This document shows positions 50,201-56,750 of a DNA stretch of 64,000 nucleotides, piece by piece (position 1 is the first letter of the stretch; each line of letters starts with the position of its first letter). This DNA is from an uncultured Prevotellaceae bacterium. GTDB taxonomy: Bacteria; Bacteroidota; Bacteroidia; Bacteroidales; Bacteroidaceae. Position numbers and translations under genes: made by a program. A model generated the notes under the pieces. It saw only the letters and a list, made by a program, of their open reading frames with translations. It was not told the origin of the DNA and made no database searches. Where the stretch lies: the NCBI GenBank assembly GCA_902786665.1, contig CADADN010000046.1:35264-99263 (forward strand). The letters are read 5' to 3'.

Positions 50201-50502
50201 TTACCTGCAGGGAGAGTGATCGTTTGGGTTAAACTGTAAGATGTAGTGGTAGCATTATCCCATCCTGCATAAGCTTCTGTGGCATAGCCTGAAGTGTTGT
50301 AGCTTTTAAAATCATTATTACCAATTCTAACAGTTCCATTTCCACTTTTTGGGTTGTTAAAGTTGCTCACACTCCAGCTGTTTGTTCCATCAGCCAGTGT
50401 CGCATTCGTGATATACTGCGCAGTGACATCTCTCTGCGCAAAGGCAGCCAAACCCGTAAAGAGGGCAAGGACTGCAATGGTTAGTAGTCGAAAATGTTTC
50501 AT
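47266..50502 (-). CDS. Large secreted multidomain protein with C-terminal sorting-like tail
   Basis: 1078 residues. Signal peptide 1-22 (LLTIAVLALFTGLAAFAQ). Three beta-sandwich, carbohydrate-binding-like regions: ~25-205 (YITNATLADGTNSWSVSNF, ITLPAGNYTLVNYSFFRQGD), ~215-350 (YITNSGFEYRNMEGWTLSENG, LTDLPQGYYKLTANLGG, WVHFDNFKLYFCGEP) and ~755-915 (NVGDWTYASVRNQDYQP, VSGLQKGIYKLTVNGFERR, WVLFNNFTLTYYPEP). The tail NEVYTISGVRVNGQLKKGVYIMNGKKVIIK is of the type IX-like exported class. No catalytic domain recognised. Followed by the SVWE peptide. Confidence 0.8.
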   Translation of the reverse strand: MKHFRLLTIAVLALFTGLAAFAQRDVTAQYITNATLADGTNSWSVSNFNNPKSGNGTVRIGNNDFKSYNTSGYATEAYAGWDNATTTSYSLTQTITLPAGNYTLVNYSFFRQGDVNDNEHNSKSLAYLKAGEHSVLLKTLRSIPAADFANSQLEGAVVFDSKMYRNYIDFTIETDGTAIEIGVVGTFDEKRSWCIVGQFELINNDLPASLQNPFDVTGYITNSGFEYRNMEGWTLSENGALGTQINDQSFKTGLHYAEKWQPAANGPLTARSMTQTLTDLPQGYYKLTANLGGNGTYVSLNDQTANWTADKDYELICIIGEGEPLTITAGKTAEGTANWVHFDNFKLYFCGEPTIAVVAEDFTSGGQALANTWYAVEIPTAGDYSVVAGTDLSDVVYTTDGSIVLSQASNVNGQFSSPMALTAGTYYFKSSTAQTLTFTPLSYTYELGEPTLNINDGNYVNALTTWEITYDPFTDDPSATFVLIGSEKAQLKNGETLVAEGNLTLDGSKLTATFSNVQLEPSSSYSLTLPAGVVGFEGQAENEEITITINTPLIADGLYYLYDSNAELFLARGGAWGTEAVADKYGVPFNWKNGADGAGSIEFIDWPGVYLFITADGGIFTDNASTGWKFEETSNGYKLLKADGTVYATHELGTLGEYVHTTEDASLATVWTLMNKADHDAIVDAYPTANKASVMTAASKSEEDLDTYVATLTAIDMTDKIGTATFSGNVGDWTYASVRNQDYQPAYGTNFCEAWNETGSWTQTVSGLQKGIYKLTVNGFERRTNNGTSYSLGEQGYNLVSTYMAANGEQVRFANWFDAVDKNGNDYNPNNTDQAVAKFADGKYLNELYVYVGDDGKLDITINKSNYIWDCWVLFNNFTLTYYPEPIEVEITDVGWATLYYEDLNLAIPEGVTAYIVTAIDGNIVTPTELSDVIPAGTGVILNGPADTYKFNILPETEANYVGENLLLGSDEETTFEEEGYKFYMLSTNTAGKVGFYLYEEGGKSIVNGAHKAYLKVEKKSDGSNADFYLLFNEADGIDNAAIDTENGNEVYTISGVRVNGQLKKGVYIMNGKKVIIK

Positions 50503-50540
50503 AAAATACGGTATAAAATAAATATGGTTATAACTGGATG

Positions 50541-50548
50541 CAAATATA
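50541..50548 (-). promoter_or_regulatory. Probable -7 element of the 1078-residue secreted-protein gene
   Basis: Minus-strand TATATTTG, 38 bp before the ATG; same sequence as the -7 of the other secreted-protein unit (16995-17002). No -33 at usual spacing. Confidence 0.55.
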
Positions 50549-50643
50549 CAACATTTTTTTCAATCATCCCTTTTTGTTCATGTTTTTTTTGATTTTAGTC
50601 CTGAAGGCAGCCTTGCAACTTCTAAAACTTCCTGTCACCTCCT

Positions 50644-50830
50644 GAGTCCACTTGAAAGAGTCAGTTATGAGCAAAAGGGCTGTGCGCATTTCCCCTCCCC
50701 TCTGCAGGGGAGGGGCTGGGGTGGGGTGAATCACGCTTGGAAATCAATAAGTTACAGACCCCACCCCTGCCCCCTCCCCTTGAGGGGCGGGGATGTTGCA
50801 CCCTGGGTGAGCACTGTGAGTGTGCCCCCG
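50644..50830 (-). mobile_element. MITE-like element, copy B (inverted relative to 54537)
   Basis: Starts GAGTCCACTT at 50644. Two C/G-rich hairpins (CCCCTCCCC...GGGGAGGGG) with GGGGTGGGGT arms in opposite orientation enclose a ~40-bp centre whose reverse complement matches the centre of the 54537 copy. The right terminal repeat is lost or too diverged to see. Confidence 0.7.
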
Positions 50831-50849
50831 GGGTGTGCTCATCCTCATT

Positions 50850-50865
50850 CTTGATTTATGTCAAG
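50850..50865. promoter_or_regulatory. CRP/FNR-like palindrome upstream of small-RNA copy 3
   Basis: CTTGATTTATGTCAAG; centre 67.5 bp before the -7 element, the same distance as at copy 1. Confidence 0.65.
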
Positions 50866-50900
50866 TAATTGTAGTTTTTACACTTTTTCTTTTCAAAACG

Positions 50901-50932
50901 TTTGGAGGTTTGGTCAAAAGCCATTACCTTTG
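50901..50932 (+). promoter_or_regulatory. Promoter of small-RNA copy 3
   Basis: -33 TTTG 50901-50904, 20-bp spacer, -7 TACCTTTG 50925-50932. Confidence 0.8.
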
Positions 50933-50936
50933 CAAC

Positions 50937-51000
50937 GTGTTTTTCATAGTATTAGATTTAAGGTTAACAAAGGTTGGAGTACAGCGGTACTCCTTTTTTT
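50937..51000 (+). ncRNA. Candidate small RNA, copy 3 of 3
   Basis: Predicted ~60-nt transcript: invariant core from GTGTTTTTCATAG through GGTTAACAAAGG, then hairpin GGAGTAC-AGCG-GTACTCC (50976-50993) and seven T. Core, hairpin and T-run match copy 2 base for base. The aquaporin gene is 300 bp downstream but has its own promoter. Confidence 0.75.
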
Positions 51001-51035
51001 GTGCACTTTTTTCTGGTAGGCTAGTTTTTTTATTC

Positions 51036-51130
51036 TTTTCTAGTATTCCTAGTATTCCTAGTGTTTCTAGTATTCCTAGTTATCCTAGTTGCCCTGGTCT
51101 TTCTGGTATTCCTAGTCTTTCTTTGTCTTT
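51036..51130 (+). repeat. Spacer array, 9-bp unit (AGTATTCCT dialect)
   Basis: Ten or so units between small-RNA copy 3 and the aquaporin promoter; same dialect as 8740-8832 and 57905-58010. Confidence 0.88.
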
Positions 51131-51172
51131 CTGTCTTCCCTGGTTTCTTTGTTGCAAAAATCTTAAAAAATG

Positions 51173-51203
51173 TTGCGAAAATAAAAAATAATTGTTATCT
51201 TTG
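51173..51203 (+). promoter_or_regulatory. Promoter of the aquaporin gene
   Basis: -33 TTG 51173-51175, 20-bp spacer, -7 TATCTTTG 51196-51203; leader about 88 nt. Confidence 0.75.
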
Positions 51204-51297
51204 CACGTTATTTTATTGGATTCTGTCGAGAAGACTATGGATAATTGTCATTTTTTAACAATACGAGATAATTCAAAACATTAAAAAATAGAAGCTT

Positions 51298-51969
51298 ATG
51301 AAGAAGTATTTAGCAGAATTGGTGGGAACATTTGTCCTCACTTTCTTGGGTTGCGGAGCAGCTGTGGCTTTGGGATGTGATGTCACTTCGCCAGCTACTG
51401 TTGTAGGCACTGCGATGGCGTTCGGTCTTTCCGTGGTGGCCATGGCCTATACCATTGGAGGCATCTCGGGATGCCATATCAACCCTGCCATCACGTTGGG
51501 GGTCTTCCTTTGCGGTAGGATGAGTTCTAAAGACTGTTTCATGTATATGCTCTCCCAGGTGATTGGAGGTGTATTGGCTGCAGCTTTGCTTATGGGAATC
51601 ACGGTGACTTCCGACCCCACACTGCTTCACGGTCTTGGTGCCAACACTTGTGCTTTCGGGGTCACCAACGGCTTGATAGTGGAAATCGTGCTCACCACCC
51701 TTTTCGTGCTGGTCGTACTTGGTGCCACGTCGAAGACCAACGGCGCCACCAACAATTTCGCAGGCGTGGCCATCGGCCTTGCCCTCATCCTGATTCACCT
51801 GGTGGGCATACGTTTCACCGGCACGTCGGTCAATCCCGCACGCTCCATAGGACCTGCCATCTTCACGGGTGGACAAGCCTTATCCGAGATATGGGTCTTC
51901 ATCGTTGGACCGCTCATCGGAGGTGCCATCGCCTCCCTCATCTGGAGGGCGATAGATACGGAGGAATAA
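51298..51969 (+). CDS. aqpZ: Aquaporin Z-like water/glycerol channel
   Basis: 223 residues, six helices. Both NPA boxes are present (HINPAITLG and SVNPARSIGPA). YLAELVGTFVLTFLGCGAAV at the start and the Arg after the second NPA fit the selectivity filter of the MIP family; the overall pattern resembles AqpZ more than GlpF. No glycerol genes adjoin. A hairpin follows the stop by 23 bp. Confidence 0.93.
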   Translation: MKKYLAELVGTFVLTFLGCGAAVALGCDVTSPATVVGTAMAFGLSVVAMAYTIGGISGCHINPAITLGVFLCGRMSSKDCFMYMLSQVIGGVLAAALLMGITVTSDPTLLHGLGANTCAFGVTNGLIVEIVLTTLFVLVVLGATSKTNGATNNFAGVAIGLALILIHLVGIRFTGTSVNPARSIGPAIFTGGQALSEIWVFIVGPLIGGAIASLIWRAIDTEE

Positions 51970-51992
51970 TTTTTCCATATGATATTTCAATG

Positions 51993-52025
51993 AGCAGCGG
52001 CTTCCCGAATAGGGAGGCCGCTGCT
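51993..52025 (+). terminator. Hairpin after aqpZ
   Basis: 9-bp outer stem AGCAGCGGC/GCCGCTGCT (51993-52001 with 52017-52025) with inner CCC/GGG; the T-run is weak, so termination strength is uncertain. Confidence 0.65.
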
Positions 52026-52182
52026 TCGTTGTACGACCCAGCTCCATTTCATCACTTCGTCTCAACCCTCCCTCTTGTCCCAAATTGCAATGTGAATTTT
52101 GCAAAACTGAGATAATAAGTCCATAGGCTGCAAAGTATATGGACTTCATTGGGTTTCATCCACAAAAAAATCTTCCAAATGC

Positions 52183-52213
52183 TTTGCATTGCCAATTAAA
52201 AATGCTAATTTTG
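52183..52213 (+). promoter_or_regulatory. Promoter of fba
   Basis: -33 TTTG 52183-52186, 19-bp spacer, -7 TAATTTTG 52206-52213. It lies upstream of ATG 52262 and excludes an earlier in-frame start at 52139. Confidence 0.82.
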
Positions 52214-52261
52214 CACAACAATAGCAACCAAACATTTTTTTATAACATTTCAGTCAAATTT

Positions 52262-53272
52262 ATGGTAGACTACAAATCTTTGGGCCTTGTGAACACTCGT
52301 GATATGTTCGCACGTGCCATCAACGGAGGCTATGCCATCCCAGCGTTCAATTTCAACAACATGGAGCAGCTGCAAGCCATCATCAAGGCTGCCAGCGATT
52401 GCAAGAGCCCTGTCATCCTGCAGGTGTCTAAAGGTGCACGCAAATATGCCAACCAGACTTTGCTCCAATACATGGCACAGGGTGCCGTGGAATATGCCAA
52501 GGAACTGGGGTGCCACCATCCCGAAATCGCCTTGCACCTCGACCATGGCGACAGCTTCGAGACTTGCAAGAGCTGTGTTGACTTCGGCTTCTCTTCTGTT
52601 ATGATCGACGGCTCCTCACTGCCTTACGAGGAGAACATCGCACTCACCAAGAAAGTGGTGGAGTATGCTCATCAGTTCGACGTCACCGTGGAAGGTGAGC
52701 TCGGCGTCCTCGCAGGCGTTGAGGATGAGGTGGTTGCCGCAGAGAGCCACTACACCAAGCCTGAAGAGGTCATCGACTTCGTCAGCCGCACAGGTGTCGA
52801 CTCCCTCGCCATCTCCATCGGCACATCCCATGGCGCATACAAATTCACTCCAGAGCAGTGCACACGCGACCCGAAAACAGGAAAGCTCGTGCCGCCGCCA
52901 CTGGCCTTCGACGTCCTCGACGCCATCATGGTGAAACTCCCCGGATTCCCCATCGTCCTCCACGGATCATCGTCCGTACCACAGGAGTATGTCGACATCA
53001 TCAACGAGTATGGAGGCAAGCTGCCCGACGCAGTAGGCATCCCCGAGGAGCAACTCCGCAAGGCTTCTGCCAGCGCCGTCTGCAAGATCAACATCGACTC
53101 CGACTCCCGCCTCGCCTTCACCGCTGCTGTGCGCAAAGTCCTTGCCACCAAGCCAGGTGAGTTCGACCCACGCAAGTTCTGCGGTCCCGCCCGCGACGAA
53201 ATGGAGAAGATGTACAAGCACAAGATCAAGGAAGTGCTCGGCTCTGACAACAAGCTCGCTCAACTCGACTAA
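52262..53272 (+). CDS. fba: Fructose-bisphosphate aldolase, class II
   Basis: 336 residues from ATG 52262. Zinc aldolase of glycolysis/gluconeogenesis. Seen: AIPAFNFNNMEQLQAII, LHLDHGDSFETCKSCVDFGFSSVMIDGSSLPYEENI (Asp and metal His), VEGELGVLAGVEDEV, DSLAISIGTSHGAYKF (metal His), VLHGSSSVPQEYV (metal His and phosphate site) and KINIDSDSRLAFT. A UUCG-capped terminator follows. Confidence 0.97.
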   Translation: MVDYKSLGLVNTRDMFARAINGGYAIPAFNFNNMEQLQAIIKAASDCKSPVILQVSKGARKYANQTLLQYMAQGAVEYAKELGCHHPEIALHLDHGDSFETCKSCVDFGFSSVMIDGSSLPYEENIALTKKVVEYAHQFDVTVEGELGVLAGVEDEVVAAESHYTKPEEVIDFVSRTGVDSLAISIGTSHGAYKFTPEQCTRDPKTGKLVPPPLAFDVLDAIMVKLPGFPIVLHGSSSVPQEYVDIINEYGGKLPDAVGIPEEQLRKASASAVCKINIDSDSRLAFTAAVRKVLATKPGEFDPRKFCGPARDEMEKMYKHKIKEVLGSDNKLAQLD

Positions 53273-53316
53273 TCTCAGTACTGGACAACGGCATACATAC
53301 ACACAGTGAGACAACG

Positions 53317-53355
53317 GCGGGAGCATCTGCCCTTCGGGGCAGACTCCCGCTTTTT
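53317..53355 (+). terminator. Terminator of fba
   Basis: Stem GCGGGAG + TCTGCCC / GGGCAGA + CTCCCGC with a 2-nt bulge, TTCG loop, five T (53351-53355). Confidence 0.93.
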
Positions 53356-53377
53356 CAACTACCAACCAACGACCAAG

Positions 53378-54496
53378 ATGAAAAAACTATTTTATATATT
53401 GTTGATGGCATTCCTTCCCTTGGTAGCATCGGCGCAAGACCCGTTCTTCTACATTTACCTCTGCATCGGACAGTCTAACATGGTGGGACAGGGAACCATC
53501 TCGCCCGAGGATTGCAACATCGAGGAAGGGGTGCTGAGCATGTCGGCCGTCGACGGTCCCGACGGACGCCGTGTTGGTGAATGGCGCAAGGCGGTTCCAC
53601 CGCTGTGCAGGGCCAACACCGGTCTCTCTCCGGTGGACTATTTCTTGTGGATGCTGCGCAAGAACCATCCCCTTAATGTCAAACTCGGCGTGGTGCATGT
53701 CGCCGTGGACGGATGCGCCATCGACCTTTTCGACAAGGATGCCTGCAAGGAATACATCGCCAACGTGAAGGAAGACTGGATGCGCGACGAGATTGCAGCA
53801 TATGGAAACAATCCCTATCAGCGGCTCGTAGACATGGCAAGGAAGGCTCAGAAGGAAGGTGTCATCAGAGGTATTCTCCTACATCAAGGGGAGACCGACG
53901 CCTATAACGACCAGTGGTTGCAAAAGGTGAAGAAAATATATGACAACCTGATGGCTGACCTCAACCTCGACCCCACAAAGGTGCCGCTTATCGCCGGAGA
54001 GGTGGTTGGAACCGACCAGAATGGCGTGTGTGCACATGCCAACCCCACCATCAACCGTCTGCCAGAGGTCATTCCCAATGCCTACGTGGTGTCATCGGAA
54101 GGATGCGAGGCTGGTCCCGACCATGTGCATTTCTCTGCTGAAGGATACCGCACGCTCGGAAAGCGCTATGGCATCAAAATGCTGCAAACCATGGGGTTCA
54201 ATGAACTGGGCGACGGGCGTGAGTTGTCGCTCACACCCACTGTCACACCCACAGCGGAGACTCCCATCGATGTGGATGCCTCCATCGACGCCAAAGGGGT
54301 GATGCACGCCAAGGCCACCAAACCTATCACAAAAATAGAGTATGTGAGTTTTTCAGGAAAAGTACTCAAGACTCTCAATATGTCGGGTGAAACTTCCGCC
54401 GACCTGGATACGAAACTTTTCCCTGAGGAAAAACGTCTCGTCATCGTCTTTTACGACAAAAACGGCGCCTCCGTCTCCTTGGAAGTCACGAGATAA
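53378..54496 (+). CDS. Secreted CE6/SASA-family carbohydrate esterase
   Basis: 372 residues from ATG 53378; an in-frame start at 53306 would run through the terminator. Signal peptide 1-19 (KLFYILLMAFLPLVASAQ). SGNH-type motifs: YLCIGQSNMVGQG (Ser nucleophile), ILLHQGETDAYND and AGPDHVHFSAEGYRTLGKRYG (Asp-His). This pattern belongs to the sialate O-acetylesterase / acetylxylan esterase CE6 group. C-terminal ~80 residues form a beta domain that may end in a reduced sorting tail. Substrate most likely acetylated hemicellulose. Confidence 0.88.
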   Translation: MKKLFYILLMAFLPLVASAQDPFFYIYLCIGQSNMVGQGTISPEDCNIEEGVLSMSAVDGPDGRRVGEWRKAVPPLCRANTGLSPVDYFLWMLRKNHPLNVKLGVVHVAVDGCAIDLFDKDACKEYIANVKEDWMRDEIAAYGNNPYQRLVDMARKAQKEGVIRGILLHQGETDAYNDQWLQKVKKIYDNLMADLNLDPTKVPLIAGEVVGTDQNGVCAHANPTINRLPEVIPNAYVVSSEGCEAGPDHVHFSAEGYRTLGKRYGIKMLQTMGFNELGDGRELSLTPTVTPTAETPIDVDASIDAKGVMHAKATKPITKIEYVSFSGKVLKTLNMSGETSADLDTKLFPEEKRLVIVFYDKNGASVSLEVTR

Positions 54497-54502
54497 TTAT
54501 TG

Positions 54503-54540
54503 AAGATTGAAGATTGAAGATTGAAAATTGAAGATTGAGT
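54503..54540 (+). repeat. 7-bp array (GAAGATT dialect)
   Basis: Five units just after the esterase; abuts the left end of the MITE-like element. Confidence 0.85.
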
Positions 54541-54730
54541 CCACTTGAAAAAGTCCGTTTGTGCAAAACGAGGTGTTAGTCATCCCCTCCCCTCAAGGGG
54601 AGGGGCAGGGGTGGGGTCTGTAACTTTTTTGATATTCAGGCGAATTTCACCCCACCCCATCCCCTCCCCTTCGAGGGGAGGGGAGATGCGCACCGATTTT
54701 TGCTCATCGTCCACTTTTTAAAGTGGACTC
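54537..54730 (+). mobile_element. MITE-like element, copy A, with terminal inverted repeats
   Basis: Terminal inverted repeats GAGTCCACTT (54537-54546) and AAGTGGACTC (54721-54730). Inside: two C/G-rich hairpins facing each other (54594-54630 and 54648-54685) around a ~40-bp AT-richer centre. No ORF. Copy B (50644-50830) is the same element inverted; a fragment is at 46728-46785. A mobile origin is inferred from structure and copy number only. Confidence 0.7.
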
Positions 54731-54743
54731 AACATTGAAAATT

Positions 54744-54920
54744 GGCCTGCGGCCGAAGTTGCTCACGCTCGGCAGACTCCAAGCAAGCTTGGTCTGCTCT
54801 CGCTTAATCGCAACTTTGAAAATTGGCCTGCGGTTGAAAATTGGCCTGCGGCCGAAGTTGCTCACGCTCGGCAGACTCCAAGCAAGCTTGGTCTGCTCTC
54901 GCTTAATCGCAACTTTGAAG
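54744..54920 (+). repeat. Two direct copies of the ~80-bp structured repeat
   Basis: 54744-54818 and 54843-54920. Each has complementary ends AAGTTGC/GCAACTT and a central hairpin CCAAGC-AA-GCTTGG flanked by CAGA/TCTG. Bases 54921-55056 hold a short GGCGGGTACA/TACAAGACCCGCC-type hairpin and nothing else I can name. Confidence 0.85.
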
Positions 54921-55056
54921 ATTGGCCTTATGGTCGCAAAAAGATAATGGGGCGGGTACAAGACCCGCCCCCAATTTGTCCATATGTCTCATCACCATCT
55001 TGGCATCCTACGATTTCCATATTATCCTTCTTCTTCCTCAGACGCCCGAATGGCAA

Positions 55057-55126
55057 TTTTCAATCTTCAATCTTCAATTTTCAATAAATCTTCAATCTTC
55101 AATTTTCAATTTTCAATCTTCAATCT
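55057..55126. repeat. 7-bp array (TCTTCAA dialect) reaching into the NAD(P)HX repair gene
   Basis: About nine units. The last codons and stop of the minus-strand gene ending at 55113 are made of this repeat. Confidence 0.85.
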
Positions 55127-56639
55127 TTTCAAGGGTCTTGAACGCTTTGGGAAGGAAATCGATCAAGTCGCTGGCCATGAGGCTCTCCTTTCCTTTCTCT
55201 TTTGCGGCAAGGTCGCCTGCCAGTCCATGGAGGTACATGCCCAGTTGGCATGCCTCTCGCTGATGGTAACCCCTTGCCAGCAGACCGGTGATGATGCCCG
55301 TTAGCACGTCGCCAGAACCAGCCGTTGCCATTCCGGAATTGCCGGTGGAGTTGAACACCACCCTGCCTTCCGGGAGGCAGAGTGCGGAGTAATGCCCTTT
55401 GAGGATGATGAACACCTGCAGTCTCACAGCCATGTCCACAGCCTTCATCAACCGCTCGTAGTCATCGCTGCAGCGGGTTTCGCAGAGGCGGTCGAACTCT
55501 CTCGGGTGTGGTGTGAGAATCAGCCCCTTGGGCAATTGCTGCAACCATGTCTTGTGGCTTCCAAGGATGTTGATGGCGTCGGCGTCGGCCACGATGGGGG
55601 CTTGTGTGCGACGCAGTTGGGCAATCAGTGCGATGGCGGTGTTCTCCACCTGGCCCAGTCCCGGACCGATGCCGAGAGCGTCGTAATGCTCTGCAGGCAC
55701 GGCGTCGGAGAAGAAAGCATCTTCGTAGTCCACCTCCAATACCGCTTCAGGCACCGACATCTGCATGATGTCGCAGTTCTTCTTTGGCGTGTGGATGGTG
55801 AGTTTGCCTGCGCCGGAACGCATGCAGGCACGTGCGGCAAGGACGGCGGCTCCCGCCATGCCGTAGCTGCCGGCGATGAGAAGGGCGTGCCCCATCAAAC
55901 CTTTGTGGGCGAAGTCGCTGCGAGGCTTCAACAAGGGTTTCAAGTCCTTGGCTTCCAGCATCGTGTAATTGGAATGTGTCTTCTGAATATAATCCTTGGA
56001 CAAGCGGATGTCGAGCACTCTGAGACGGCCGATATATTGCTGGATGTCGGAGAAGAGGAAACACAGTTTCTTCATCTGGAGCGTCAGTGTCACGTCGGCA
56101 CGGATGATGCTCGAATGGGAGTTGTAGGTGTTGCTCTCCGCCATCAGACCCGAAGGCATGTCTATGCTGATTACCTTGCAAGGAGACTGGTTGATGTATT
56201 TCACCAACGAGGGGAAGCCTCCTTCCAAAGGCTTGACAAGTCCGGTGCCGAATAGTCCGTCGATCACTACCGTGTTGGAGGTGAGCTGCGGTGGGTCGAA
56301 CTCCTTTGTCACTTCTGTGAAATTCTTCAAGCGCTTGCAATCCATCGCACGCTGCTTGTTCTCCATGCAGTCTTCTGACAACTTGTTGTTGACGTTGAAC
56401 AGATAGGTTGACACTTTGTAGCCTCGTTCTGCAAGCATGCGGGAGACGGCAAGCGCGTCACCGCCGTTGTTGCCAGGGCCGGCAAAGACAACGATGGGGG
56501 TGGAGATACTGCACTCGTCGATGACTGCCAGCGTCAGCGCCTTCGCCGCACGCTCCATAAGGTCAATCGACTTGATGGGCTCATTTTCAATGGTATATTT
56601 GTCGAGCTCCTTGATTTGGGTACTGGTAAATATCTTCAT
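55113..56639 (-). CDS. nnrD: Bifunctional NAD(P)HX epimerase / ADP-dependent NAD(P)HX dehydratase
   Basis: 508 residues from ATG 56639. Repairs hydrated NAD(P)H. Residues ~1-210: YjeF N-terminal epimerase (IVVFAGPGNNGGDALAVSRML, VVIDGLFGTGLVKPL, VISIDMPSGL). Residues ~225-500: ribokinase-like dehydratase (GSYGMAGAAVLAARACMRSGAGKLTIHTP, ALGIGPGLGQ, LILTPHPREFDRL, VFNSTGNSGMATAGSGDVLTGIITGLLARG). The final residues KIED and the stop lie in a 7-bp spacer repeat, so the C-terminus may have been altered by it. Divergent from the HPRT-Adk gene. Confidence 0.95.
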   Translation of the reverse strand: MKIFTSTQIKELDKYTIENEPIKSIDLMERAAKALTLAVIDECSISTPIVVFAGPGNNGGDALAVSRMLAERGYKVSTYLFNVNNKLSEDCMENKQRAMDCKRLKNFTEVTKEFDPPQLTSNTVVIDGLFGTGLVKPLEGGFPSLVKYINQSPCKVISIDMPSGLMAESNTYNSHSSIIRADVTLTLQMKKLCFLFSDIQQYIGRLRVLDIRLSKDYIQKTHSNYTMLEAKDLKPLLKPRSDFAHKGLMGHALLIAGSYGMAGAAVLAARACMRSGAGKLTIHTPKKNCDIMQMSVPEAVLEVDYEDAFFSDAVPAEHYDALGIGPGLGQVENTAIALIAQLRRTQAPIVADADAINILGSHKTWLQQLPKGLILTPHPREFDRLCETRCSDDYERLMKAVDMAVRLQVFIILKGHYSALCLPEGRVVFNSTGNSGMATAGSGDVLTGIITGLLARGYHQREACQLGMYLHGLAGDLAAKEKGKESLMASDLIDFLPKAFKTLEKIED

Positions 56640-56645
56640 ACGTAG

Positions 56646-56653
56646 CAAAGTTA
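56646..56653 (-). promoter_or_regulatory. Possible -7 element of the NAD(P)HX repair gene
   Basis: Minus-strand TAACTTTG only 6 bp before the ATG at 56639, with TTTG 22 bp further up (56676-56679). If right, the mRNA is leaderless. Confidence 0.45.
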
Positions 56654-56719
56654 CGAATAATCGAGAGCAAAATTACAAAAATATTATCAACTCATGACCT
56701 TTCTTTCCCATATTTTTAT

Positions 56720-56727
56720 TAAATTTG
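56720..56727 (+). promoter_or_regulatory. Probable -7 element of the HPRT-Adk gene
   Basis: TAAATTTG, 23 bp before ATG 56751; no clear -33. Confidence 0.5.
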
Positions 56728-56750
56728 CTGCAAATTCCAAAAACTCTCTT

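Noticed and set aside
50937-51060. Leader peptide reading frame starting at the GTG of the small-RNA core
   Set aside because: The frame runs through the terminator without a stop, has no start context, and copy 1 differs in frame after the core.
52139-52261. Earlier start for fructose-bisphosphate aldolase
   Set aside because: It lies upstream of a very good promoter at 52183-52213.
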